Assembly (NCBI RefSeq): GCF_900241005.1
Contig: NZ_OEST01000003.1
Span: forward strand, 1 to 64,000
Direction of reading: 5' to 3'
Origin: Bacteroides cutis
Lineage (GTDB): Bacteria; Bacteroidota; Bacteroidia; Bacteroidales; Bacteroidaceae
Length of the DNA: 64,000 nt
The stretch's first letter is position 1, and every line of letters starts with the position of its first letter. Both the position numbers and the translations under genes were made by a program. Below, in pieces: positions 8,780 through 17,460 of the stretch. The notes under the pieces were generated by a model. It was given only the letters and a program-made list of their open reading frames with translations. It made no database searches and had not been told where the DNA came from.

Positions 8780-9150
8780 GAAAGCGCGGAGCGAATAAGA
8801 AGTATCACCGTTTGCCCTTGACGTGGCAGGTCACAAGGGAAAGATACGGAACAGAGGCGGAAAGTCCGAAACCAGCGGCATAAAGACCGGTCGGGCTGTG
8901 GAATACCGTGTTGTTTCGACAGGTCGAAGCTCCGGCATGGAACGGCACGATCCGGGCTGCCGCCGGTTTTGAACGGCCTCCCGTACCTTTCCCTGACGAC
9001 TTGTTACGGCACAGACTTTCCACTGGTTCACGGGGTTGGGAAAGCCGGCGTATAATAGGGAAACAGCCTGAAGGTAAAAAAGGAGTAATCGTACTATAAA
9101 AGGTATCGGTTGCCCCGCAATCCGTCCGGAGGGCTTTCGCCCATCGGACA
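8780..9150 (-). other. Gene-less stretch resembling a further leader
   Basis: This GC-rich region between leader C and the gene ending at 9170 has no supported gene. It holds TACCTTTC at 8984-8991 and TATAAAAGG at 9095-9103, about 110 bases apart as in the other leaders (roughly 105-165), but no start codon with a real gene follows on the minus strand. A hairpin (GTCCG...CGGAC with GGGC/GCCC inside, about 9125-9150) probably ends the 9170-10134 unit. It may be a leader left behind after loss of its gene, or a stand-alone RNA. Confidence 0.4.
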
Positions 9151-9169
9151 GACCACAGAGGTTATCGGC

Positions 9170-9580
9170 TTATAGTTTGGGCTTGTTCTTCGGGAGAATG
9201 GGGCAAGAAAGTATTATTCTGTAAAATGGCCCCAGCTCGGTCTTTACCGGGTCTTTCGATACCAAGAATGTTGCGCTCTCCTTGACCTTCGCTATATCCA
9301 AAATGGTCTTACAGATGTACTTATTCCTCAAACGTGTTCCTCCCCTGTTGAACTGCAGCGGAAAACCTCGCTTGTCAGTGGTTTTGTGCAGAAACCACTC
9401 TTTCGGGTTGTTTTCATCACAGCCAAACTCCAGTCGGTCGTTCATTGTGATATTCATTTCTTTTGCCAATTTGGTGGATAGATACATGTTGCCGGTAACG
9501 CTGTTGAACCTTATGCTTCTTTTACCTACACGGTTTTCTCTTGTCCGGCAATTCTCGACGTTGTAAATTACAAATTTCAT
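9170..9580 (-). CDS. Conserved element protein of unknown function
   Basis: The 136-residue basic protein is not recognised. It has a beta-rich start (MKFVIYNVENCRTRENRVG) and a segment like a small DNA-binding barrel (SIRFNSVTGNMYLSTKLAKEMNI), which loosely recalls SpoVT/AbrB-like folds, but I would not name it so. It follows the sigma-like gene by 29 bases in the same operon. Confidence 0.65.
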   Translation of the reverse strand: MKFVIYNVENCRTRENRVGKRSIRFNSVTGNMYLSTKLAKEMNITMNDRLEFGCDENNPKEWFLHKTTDKRGFPLQFNRGGTRLRNKYICKTILDIAKVKESATFLVSKDPVKTELGPFYRIILSCPILPKNKPKL

Positions 9581-9609
9581 TTTCTTGAATTATTTACGGG
9601 TTATACAAA

Positions 9610-10134
9610 TTACATGCTTACGTGGGCGTACCTTTTGGAAAATCCTTCGTGATTGCGGATAGTGTCGGTTATATCGCTTATTCTCCGGTGTATCGCACTT
9701 GCGGAAATGCCTGCATAGGCGGAAAGGTGTCTGTATGAACATTTCGCCTCGTACTCTTTCAGTCTGAAAAGCTCGTAGTCCGTTTGGGGATATTTCTTCT
9801 TCACAAACAGCAGTATGTCATACACCAGCTTGTCGGAAGCTGCCAGCACCTCGACGGACGGTGTTTCTTCTTCCTGCATGAGCAAAAAGAAATGTTCGTT
9901 GTCGGGGAAACAGTAACAACTATCCTTGTGAATACATTTCAGTCTGCACTTTTTGTACACGCCGAAAAAATAAGGCTCGAAGCTCTCGACAGGTATTTCC
10001 GAAATCACGACTTCCCGTTTCATCGCCAAATAGGCGTCGTGAAAGGCGTCCTCGTGCAGGTAACGTCCGAATATGTTACGCAATCTCTGATAGTTGTAAA
10101 CGAACCAGTTGTCAAAAAGCGAATTTTTTTTCAT
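9610..10134 (-). CDS. Sigma-70-like regulator (putative)
   Basis: The 174-residue protein has an N-terminal part that resembles sigma region 2 (LRNIFGRYLHEDAFHDAYLAM) and a C-terminal helix-turn-helix that resembles region 4 (LRHLSAYAGISASAIHRRI type, here YRHLSAYAGISASAIHRR). The middle is rich in Cys, Phe and acidic residues, unlike standard ECF factors. It could direct RNA polymerase to element promoters or be an anti-terminator-like regulator. It is the first gene after leader D, and the leaders upstream of backbone operons would be natural targets; this link is inference. Confidence 0.55.
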   Translation of the reverse strand: MKKNSLFDNWFVYNYQRLRNIFGRYLHEDAFHDAYLAMKREVVISEIPVESFEPYFFGVYKKCRLKCIHKDSCYCFPDNEHFFLLMQEEETPSVEVLAASDKLVYDILLFVKKKYPQTDYELFRLKEYEAKCSYRHLSAYAGISASAIHRRISDITDTIRNHEGFSKRYAHVSM

Positions 10135-10149
10135 GTTTCAATTTGTTTT

Positions 10150-10457
10150 TAAGTTTTTTTTATTTCCCTCCGGTTCGAGCGATTACCGGAAAGTTCGATT
10201 CTTTTTTCTGCCTCGTCTTTGCATCACGGGGTTTGCAGCAAGGATTCCATGAAAAATACTCTTGGAATGGAATGAGAAGGAAGATTTTTCATCAGGAAAA
10301 TCGAAGATGGGCCTTGAGGCAAAGTTTTGAGATGCAATCAACTTTGCGGAAAAAAGTGTCGGGCTTTACGGTCGTCGGTTCGTGATAGCATCTCAATCTA
10401 CAAAGGGGGGGGAAGCGAAAGCCTGCCTATAAAAGACAAGGTGTGTGGTATAAAAGG
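10150..10457 (-). repeat. Leader D (divergent member of the leader family)
   Basis: The 450-base spacer before the sigma-like gene has no supported gene. The order of blocks matches leaders A-C with little overall identity: TTTCCCTCC near 10162, TTCTGCCTC near 10206, CAACTTTGC at 10339-10347 followed by an A run (206 bases from the start), and TATAAAAGG at 10449-10457 (315 bases). Confidence 0.5.
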
Positions 10458-10523
10458 AGTGGCTGGAGGTACAAGGGGAAGATTCCGTTACAACCGGGTA
10501 TGGCCGTGGCAGACCGGAAGGTG

Positions 10524-10561
10524 AAAAAATCCCCTGTCCGGTGTTGTAACCGAACAGAGGG
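10524..10561 (-). terminator. Intrinsic terminator of the methylase/helicase gene
   Basis: CCCCTGTCCGGT and ACCGAACAGAGGG (10531-10561) form a stem with one bulge. The minus strand then reads ATTTTTTC, a good U tract. It lies 26 bases after the stop at 10587. Confidence 0.75.
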
Positions 10562-10586
10562 AAAAGGTTAAATCTATGAATTATGG

Positions 10587-13500
10587 TCATGCCGCTTTGT
10601 CGGTGGCCTCGTGTTCGGAAAGGGCGGACTGCGTGCGTTCCGCCTCTTTCATGCTTTCGTCGATCCGATGCTGTAAAGCGTTGCACTCCTGTTTGAGCCT
10701 TGCCAACTCGTCCGCCTTGCTCCACTTGCGGGCGATGATTCCCTGCAAAGCGGGTATCTCGCTCTCCAGCTTGGCTATCTTCTGCCGTTGTTCCTCAATC
10801 ATGCCGGGCAGCTTGGCGAGGGCGGCTTGCGGGTATCGGGAGGATTCCACGAAGCCCAGAGGCAATGCTCCCGATATGCCACAACGGTATTTCAGTCCGC
10901 TTACGCCCTCGACGAGGAACGTGTTGCGGTAGAATGTACCGCCCATGTCATACTCGCTGTACACCGACAGGTTCAATCCGGCATACGTGCCTATCGTACC
11001 GATTGCCCCGTTGCGGTAGGTCTTGGAAATGCGGTGCAGCTCCCGTCCGGTCTCTTCCGCCGTGGCTTGTGCGAGGTTCAACAGCCGGGTCGTCCGGTCT
11101 CCGGTGTAAGAGGTGATATATTCCCAGTCCTGCGTCATGCGTGCCGCCGCACTCTCGGCCTTTGTCATGTCTTCCCGGTTGGCCGCAATCTTACGCTCGG
11201 CCCTGATACGGTCTTTCTTGAAAATGGCCTGTTCCTTTTCGAGCTGCATAATCTTGTTGTCGAGCTTCGTTTTCTCCAACAGGTCGGTATTTCCCGACAG
11301 GAGAGCCACGAACTCGGCGAAATTCATGCCGTTATCCTCGTCCATAGCGTCCTCGTCGATACGGCGCACAGCAATCGTACCGTTGTTAATTTGGTTGATG
11401 AACATTTGCTTGGTTTTCAACAGGTTAAATTTGTAAGCGTCGAGCGTCTTTTCCGTTCCGTAAATCACCACGTCCACGGTATTGTTTCCCCAGAGCTTAA
11501 CGGTGTTGCCTTTGCGTACCGCACGACCGTTGCGCTGCTCCATGTCGGCGGGGCGCCAAGGTATCTCCAGATGATGCACCGCAACGGCCCTTTCTTGGGC
11601 GTTTACTCCCGTTCCCAACATCGAGGTAGAGCCGAACAACACCCGTACCCTGCCACTGTTCATGTCCGCAAAAAGTTTCTTTCTCGCCCGTTCGGTCTTG
11701 GCGTACTGGATAAACTGGATTTCATCGGCAGGAATCCCCATTGCCACCAGCTTGTCCTTGATGTCGCTATAGATGTTCCACTCGTTCGGCTTGTAAGTGG
11801 CAAGGTCGCTGAAGACGAACTGTGTACCACGATTGGCATTTGAACTTACATAATAATCATAAATAGTTCTTGCGCAAATCGAAGCCTTGTTGTTCGGGTC
11901 ATCAGTAAACTTATCGCCCAACAGACGCATATCAAGAGACATCTTACGGGCCACGTTGGTAGCAACAAGCATTTTTGCCTTGTCGAGATTGTCCGGCTGC
12001 GGAATATCCAACCCCAAATCTTCCCATTGTCCGCTGTGCGCAAAGGCGACGAGCCGCCCGATCATTTCCTCCTGTTGGATAGTGGGTGCATGGGAAAGGA
12101 AACGCACGTTTTTGTCCGGCACATCGAGGTTTATCATATCGGCTGTACGATAGTCGGTAATCTCCCGCAGGAACATCGCCAGTTCCGGCACTTTGATGTA
12201 AGTGCGGAAACGCTCTTTGCGCTTTATCGTACCCGTTACGTTCAGCTCGTAGTCGGCGGCCTTTTTCGTGAAGATAGCCGCCCAAGCGTCGAAACAGCTT
12301 ACTTGTTGCCGTTTGAGTTCCCTTGGACGCAGATATTTGAACATCACGTACAGTTCGGTCAGCGCATTGACGACCACCGTACCCGACAGGAACGTAGCCC
12401 CCAAGTCCTTTCCCGTGCGGCGTTGAATGTCCCGAATGGCAAACAAAAGGTTCATCGCCCTTTGCGAGCCTTGCGCATTGCCGATGCCCGCTACTCTCGT
12501 GTGGCGTGTCTGGAACATCAAATTTTTATAGCAGTGGCATTCGTCTACAAAAATGTGGTCTATGCCCATCGAACGGAAATCGATGGTATCGTCTTTCCGG
12601 AGGTCTATCTTCATCTGCAGTTCGGCGAGCTTGGCTTCAAGGTTCTGTTTCCGGGTTTCCAGTCCTTTCTGCATCCTGCCGCTCCGGTAACGCATAGTGG
12701 ATTGCTCCAGCACTTCGAGGCTGCGCTCCACATCGGCCAGTTCTTCCGAGAATATGTCGTACATGGTTTCTTCGGATTGCGGAATCTTGCTAAACTGGTC
12801 GTGTGTCAGGATAATGCAATCCCAGTTGTTGTTCTTGATTTTTGAAAACACTTCCTTGCGGTTGGCGGGGGTGAAATCTTCCTTGCCCGGATAGAGCACC
12901 TTGGCCGTGGGGTATGCCTTTCGGAATGTATCGGCAATCTCGTGTACATTGGCTTTCAGCCCGATAATGAGGGGTTTCTGCACCAGTCCGAGACGTTTCA
13001 TTTCGTATGCGGCCACGCACATAATCATCGTCTTGCCCGTGCCGACCTCGTGCCAGCAGATACCGCCGCCGTTCTGCTTAATCATCCAGATAGCGTCTTT
13101 CTGTGAGGGATAAAGTTCTTTGTACGGGAACAGCTCGAAAGAGAGGCCGGGGAACGTCTGCGCCGAGCCGTCGTAGTGCGGACGCACGTAACAATTGAAG
13201 CGCTCGTTGTATGTCCTTACCAGTTCGTCCCGGACTTCCAAAGGCTCATCGTCAAGCCACCGGTTGAAACGGTCTCTAATTTCCTGTATCTTGGCGGCGG
13301 CCTCCTGCATGGCTTCCTCGTCCGGCACACGTATTTTGCTGCCGTTCCGGTATTCCTCTTTCGTTATCTCAGGTACGGTATCGTGCAGGGCGTGTACAAA
13401 CAAGTCCTCGCCGTTGTAATTGCGCACGGAATAGGTATTGTATGCCACGGGCGAATATCCCTGCAGCCGAATCAAGTAGGTATCGTTCACGTCGAAATAC

Positions 13501-15563
13501 ATCACGTCCGCACCCACTCCGAATAGGTCGGAGGCGAAATCGGCGTACAGCTTCGTATCTATCCACCGCTCGCCCATGTTGATGTCGAGTTCTTCATAGG
13601 GTATCGGTTCGGGTATGGTGTTCTCCAGTGCCTTTGCGGACGCTTCGGCCCATTCTTTCTCCTTGCCTGCGAGATTCGGGAGAAAGGAAAGCGTCTCTTC
13701 CTGCTTGGCGATGATGTTTCCGGAGAGGAACTTTCCTTTGTGCTCCCATTCCCCATTGGCCGGATTGTAGAAAATTTCCCCTTGCAGGGCTTCGATGATT
13801 TCTTCTTCCTCCTTGTTCGTGGCTTGTGCCATGTAGCCCATATCGACCTTGCCGTAAAAGTTCAGGCTGCTTGCCAAGGCTTCCACGGGGGACAGCGTTA
13901 CGGCGGTGTCTATCTTCTTGAAAGCTACAGGTTCACGCATAACGTCGGCTTTGAAGATGTCCCTGCCGACCTGCATTTCTATCGTGAACACCTCCGTACC
14001 GAGGCTGTCGAGCAAGATAAACTCCTTGTTGTCGTTGTCGTGGAAAAATCCCCATTTGGCAATAAAAGCGTCGTATAGGGTGTTGAGTTGTTTACGCAGT
14101 TCCGAGCACTCCTTTTGTTCTTCCCGTTCCCTGCCGGACAGCTCGAAATACACCTTGCGTATGGGGAAATAGTCGGCGGCCCTGTCCGTATTTACCTTGC
14201 CCTCGTCCACGGGTACGAAATCAACGGCTGTCTCCGTGTAACGGCTCGACTTACGAAACCGAAGCGTACCTACCTGCCCCTCGAAAACGACCATTGCGCC
14301 GTTCTTCATCCATGTTTCCATGTCCTCCGTGTAGGCACGTATGCCTTTGACCGTCTGCGGCTCGCCGAAAAGAGACATCTGCACGGGGGTGTTGTCCTGG
14401 CCGTGATTGGCAAAAAGAGCCTTGCGAAAATAGCGGTCGAAATCGTATTTGAGCAGTGCGGAAAGGTATTGGGACATGGCGTTTCCATCGCCTAACCACT
14501 GGTATTTGCGGACGTACTTACCGAACTGGTTCAGCGCAATGCGACTGTCCGTGGCAAGGGCGGTCTTGGGGAGGGTAAAGATTTTGTTCGCATAGTCGGT
14601 CATCGTTCCTGCCGTGTCGACCTTTTCCTTGGAGACCTGCAAAAACATCTTCTCCCGTAACGAGAGCGTCGCCTTGCGGCTGTGCTTTTGGAATATCAAA
14701 AGGTCGCTCCCTACCTCTATGCCGCTCGTCTGCATGAAAAGGGTATCGGGTAGCCGTAAGGCCGTTATGAGGTCGGCATGATTGACGAGGTACTCGCGCA
14801 CGAACTTGTTGCCCGGCGTGTCGGCAATTCCTCTCGGCGCAACGAACGCCAGCAGTCCGCCCTCGTTCAACAGTTCCATTGCCTTGACAAAAAAGTAGTT
14901 GTGTATGGTCTTGGCTGACTGTTCGTACATGCCGCCTTTCTTCCACATTTCCGCATCGAACACCCGGAAATTGCCGAACGGGATATTCGAGGCGATAACA
15001 TCGAAGCTCTCATGCTCCAGATGCTGGTCGGCTATCGTCTCGAAGCCTGCCGTTACCGTGGTCGCCTCGTCATACAGAAGCGACAGGATAAGCCCCGTAA
15101 GACAATCTTTTTCAAAAGCGTAGCTGCGAGTGCCGGGCATGGAGACGGGCAGAAAGCCGCCAATTCCCGCACTGGGTTCAAGAAAGGTACTCATTTGCAG
15201 GCAGTTATCCTTGAATGTAGCGTGTATCTGCCGGGTTACTGCGTCCACGAGGAATTTCGGTGTGTAAAAAGCAGTCAGGACGGAGGATTTTATACTGTTG
15301 ATGACGGCTTGCCGCATGGCGTCGTCATAATAGGGATATGCGCCTATCAAGTCCTGCAGCTTGCGGATAGGCTCGGCCACATCATCGCTGACGGTATGCT
15401 CCGTTCCTATATTCAATACATCTTTAATCCCCCCGAAACCGGAATATCGGGATAATACCTCTTTCTCTTCGTCAGTGGCTTGTCGGTCGTCGATACGGAC
15501 TTTCATTGCCGTTGCAATGGCTTCCACGTTTGCCACCAGTGATTTTAATTTGCTGTAACTCAT
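10587..15563 (-). CDS. Giant N6-adenine DNA methylase / SNF2-type helicase
   Basis: This 1658-residue protein joins two activities. The methylase part has the SAM-binding segment FLEPSAGIGGFLP (near residue 130) and motif IV as ASNIPFGNF (near 190; NIPF in place of NPPY). The helicase part has Walker A EVGTGKTMIM (near 840), motif II DECHCYKNL (near 1005), SAT-like FLSGTVVVNAL, and motif VI QRNGRAVRKGN (near 1342). A coiled coil (LEKTKLDNKIMQLEKEQAIF) and a C-terminal coiled coil follow. Such N12-class methylase/helicase proteins are common on conjugative elements and phages, where they modify incoming or replicating DNA against restriction. It has its own leader (E) and terminator. Confidence 0.88.
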   Translation of the reverse strand: MSYSKLKSLVANVEAIATAMKVRIDDRQATDEEKEVLSRYSGFGGIKDVLNIGTEHTVSDDVAEPIRKLQDLIGAYPYYDDAMRQAVINSIKSSVLTAFYTPKFLVDAVTRQIHATFKDNCLQMSTFLEPSAGIGGFLPVSMPGTRSYAFEKDCLTGLILSLLYDEATTVTAGFETIADQHLEHESFDVIASNIPFGNFRVFDAEMWKKGGMYEQSAKTIHNYFFVKAMELLNEGGLLAFVAPRGIADTPGNKFVREYLVNHADLITALRLPDTLFMQTSGIEVGSDLLIFQKHSRKATLSLREKMFLQVSKEKVDTAGTMTDYANKIFTLPKTALATDSRIALNQFGKYVRKYQWLGDGNAMSQYLSALLKYDFDRYFRKALFANHGQDNTPVQMSLFGEPQTVKGIRAYTEDMETWMKNGAMVVFEGQVGTLRFRKSSRYTETAVDFVPVDEGKVNTDRAADYFPIRKVYFELSGREREEQKECSELRKQLNTLYDAFIAKWGFFHDNDNKEFILLDSLGTEVFTIEMQVGRDIFKADVMREPVAFKKIDTAVTLSPVEALASSLNFYGKVDMGYMAQATNKEEEEIIEALQGEIFYNPANGEWEHKGKFLSGNIIAKQEETLSFLPNLAGKEKEWAEASAKALENTIPEPIPYEELDINMGERWIDTKLYADFASDLFGVGADVMYFDVNDTYLIRLQGYSPVAYNTYSVRNYNGEDLFVHALHDTVPEITKEEYRNGSKIRVPDEEAMQEAAAKIQEIRDRFNRWLDDEPLEVRDELVRTYNERFNCYVRPHYDGSAQTFPGLSFELFPYKELYPSQKDAIWMIKQNGGGICWHEVGTGKTMIMCVAAYEMKRLGLVQKPLIIGLKANVHEIADTFRKAYPTAKVLYPGKEDFTPANRKEVFSKIKNNNWDCIILTHDQFSKIPQSEETMYDIFSEELADVERSLEVLEQSTMRYRSGRMQKGLETRKQNLEAKLAELQMKIDLRKDDTIDFRSMGIDHIFVDECHCYKNLMFQTRHTRVAGIGNAQGSQRAMNLLFAIRDIQRRTGKDLGATFLSGTVVVNALTELYVMFKYLRPRELKRQQVSCFDAWAAIFTKKAADYELNVTGTIKRKERFRTYIKVPELAMFLREITDYRTADMINLDVPDKNVRFLSHAPTIQQEEMIGRLVAFAHSGQWEDLGLDIPQPDNLDKAKMLVATNVARKMSLDMRLLGDKFTDDPNNKASICARTIYDYYVSSNANRGTQFVFSDLATYKPNEWNIYSDIKDKLVAMGIPADEIQFIQYAKTERARKKLFADMNSGRVRVLFGSTSMLGTGVNAQERAVAVHHLEIPWRPADMEQRNGRAVRKGNTVKLWGNNTVDVVIYGTEKTLDAYKFNLLKTKQMFINQINNGTIAVRRIDEDAMDEDNGMNFAEFVALLSGNTDLLEKTKLDNKIMQLEKEQAIFKKDRIRAERKIAANREDMTKAESAAARMTQDWEYITSYTGDRTTRLLNLAQATAEETGRELHRISKTYRNGAIGTIGTYAGLNLSVYSEYDMGGTFYRNTFLVEGVSGLKYRCGISGALPLGFVESSRYPQAALAKLPGMIEEQRQKIAKLESEIPALQGIIARKWSKADELARLKQECNALQHRIDESMKEAERTQSALSEHEATDKAA

Positions 15564-15574
15564 AATTTAACCTT

Positions 15575-15869
15575 GTTTGTTTCCCTTTATTCGGCCTGTT
15601 TGCGGCCTCCGGGATTATTTTTCTGCCTCTTGAAGGTGGCAGGGACAATCGGACAAGGCTGAAGCGAAAAAATACGCTCGACAACGGAGAGGAAGATTTT
15701 TGCGCCTCACTCGCGGCGCAGCCGGCATTGGCAAGATTGGAACGGCCCGTTACCTTCGCGGAAAAATAATACCCCGCAGGTCGCTGCAAGGCTGGGCACG
15801 GAAACCGACAGCTAAAAGAGGGAGGAAAATGCGTACAAGGGAGAAAGGACGGAACGGGTATAGAAAAGG
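15575..15869 (-). repeat. Leader E (divergent member of the leader family)
   Basis: The spacer 15564-15999 holds no supported gene. Blocks in family order are TTTCCCTTT (15580s), TTTCTGCCTC (about 15620), TACCTTCGC at 15751-15759 followed by GGAAAAATAA (188 bases from the methylase start), and TATAGAAAAGG at 15859-15869 (296 bases). A TTG at 15728-15730 lies exactly 20 bases before TACCTTCG, giving a promoter-like pair on the plus strand. Confidence 0.5.
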
Positions 15870-15999
15870 GAGAAAGCGTCGTACAACGGGGAATGCTGCC
15901 GACAGACCGGAAATCCGGAGAAGATGGGATAAGACAAGGGAATCCTGTGCATAATCAAAAGAAAAACTTACCCCTGTAACCGATTATAATGAATAACCT

Positions 16000-16641
16000 A
16001 TGACTGAAAAGAATACTCCCATCTTATCTCCCGAATATCTCGATTTCAGAAACGAGATAACCTCCCGCATCCGGTCGCCCCAATACGAGGCATTGAAGGC
16101 CGTAAACAAAGAGATGATCGCCCTGTATTGGGAAATCGGCAGGCGGATTACCGAACAACAAGCGGCCTTGGGCTGGGGAAAATCCGTCATGGAGAACCTT
16201 TCGCGGTACATACAAAAGGAGTTTCTGGGTATAAAGGGATTCGGTGTTTCCAACATGTGGGACATGGCCCGTTTTTATACCGAATACCGGTCGAATGAAA
16301 TTCTCCAACCGTTAGTTGGAGAAATTAGCTGGTCGAAGCACATCGTCATTCTGACCAAGTGCAAAGAGATGCAACAACGGCAATTCTACATCTTGTCAAC
16401 CAAGAAATACGGCTGGACGAAAGATGTACTTATCAACAAGATAGAAGCAAAGACCTACGAAAATTATCTGCTCGGTCAGAGCAACTTCGACATGACCTTG
16501 CCGGAGAAGATAAAGAACCAGGCCATACTTGCCCTGAAAGACGAATATACATTCGACCTTGTGGGCCTTTCGAAAGAACATTCCGAATACGAACTGGAAC
16601 AAGCGATTATAAAGAATATCCGCGCGTTCCTCATGGAGTAG
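16000..16641 (+). pseudogene. DUF1016/YhcG-type PDDEXK protein cut before the nuclease domain
   Basis: The 213 residues match the N-terminal domain of YhcG-type proteins (EITSRIRSPQYEALKAVNKE, ALYWEIGRRITEQQAALGWGKSV, GFGVSNMWDMARFY) and the linker ending YELEQAIIKNIRAFLME. In full-length members (about 340-375 residues) the PDDEXK nuclease domain starts at that very point. Here a stop follows and the next bases no longer encode the family, so all catalytic residues are absent. It might still work as a binding domain, but a junction that cut the gene is more likely; the two-component cargo starts right after. Confidence 0.75.
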
Positions 16642-16704
16642 CGAGATATTCAGTTTTTTCTAACTGAAAGTGAGTACAGAAATGTTATCATAGCATGGCA
16701 GAGA

Positions 16705-17460
16705 CTATTTGTCAATCCACTCTTTTAGCCGTTGAGCCTTCTCTTTACTAACGGTTATTTTTGTGTTCGGATACCCTTTTAAGCGGACAATAAGTTTCCC
16801 TCCGAAATAATTAGAAAGAAACAATACGTATTCTATGTTAATTATGTATTGGCGGTTGGCACGGAAGAAGCAATCAGGATTGAGTTGCTGTTCGAGTTCG
16901 TCCATTGACATATTGACAACTTCTGAAGTTCCATTATTAAGACGAAGGTATACCGTCTTGTTTTCGGTTTCGATATGGTTGATGTCCGAAACACGTACGG
17001 TCTTATACCCGTCACGATAGGGCAACAGGAAACGTTCCCGATAGCGGAACTGGTTCTTCTGCAACGAATCGAAAAGCTGCCGGAGATTTTCGTCAGCATA
17101 ATTCTTGCCAGCTTTGGTAGCTTTATCTATGGCAGCTTCAAGTTCATCGGCATCCAAAGGCTTCAGAAGATAGTCAAAGCTATTGAACTTGAAAGCCTGT
17201 ACCGCATATTCATCGTATGCGGTGGTGAATATGATTGGAACGGTTGCCGGAGCATATTTAAGCGCTTCAAAACTCAGGCCGTCAGTAAGGCGGATATCCG
17301 CAAGGATGAGGTCTGTTGTTTTGCCTGATTGGAAAAAATCGACCGCCTCTTTGATATTTGTAAGTGGTCCTTCAATTATAAACGTCGTATCAATGTCGTT
17401 CAGCAATCTAATGAGACGCATGGCATTGCGCTGTTCGTCTTCAAGAATCAGTATCTTCAT
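16705..17460 (-). CDS. LytTR-family response regulator
   Basis: The 251-residue protein has a receiver domain (acidic pocket EDE near residues 7-9, phosphoacceptor D55 in LILADIRLTDG, conserved K in LLKPLDADE) and a C-terminal LytTR DNA-binding domain (FLLPYRDGYKTVRVSDINHIE, FFRANRQYIINIEYVLF). It overlaps the kinase stop by 4 bases (ATGA), so the two are translationally coupled. LytTR regulators usually bind direct repeats upstream of their target. Possible targets in this window are the adjacent efflux operon or the outer-membrane genes. Confidence 0.92.
   Translation of the reverse strand: MKILILEDEQRNAMRLIRLLNDIDTTFIIEGPLTNIKEAVDFFQSGKTTDLILADIRLTDGLSFEALKYAPATVPIIFTTAYDEYAVQAFKFNSFDYLLKPLDADELEAAIDKATKAGKNYADENLRQLFDSLQKNQFRYRERFLLPYRDGYKTVRVSDINHIETENKTVYLRLNNGTSEVVNMSMDELEQQLNPDCFFRANRQYIINIEYVLFLSNYFGGKLIVRLKGYPNTKITVSKEKAQRLKEWIDK

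Noticed and set aside
16645..16670. Small hairpin TTCAGTT/AACTGAA after the truncated YhcG-type gene
   Set aside because: A seven-base stem without a T run is too weak to call a terminator.
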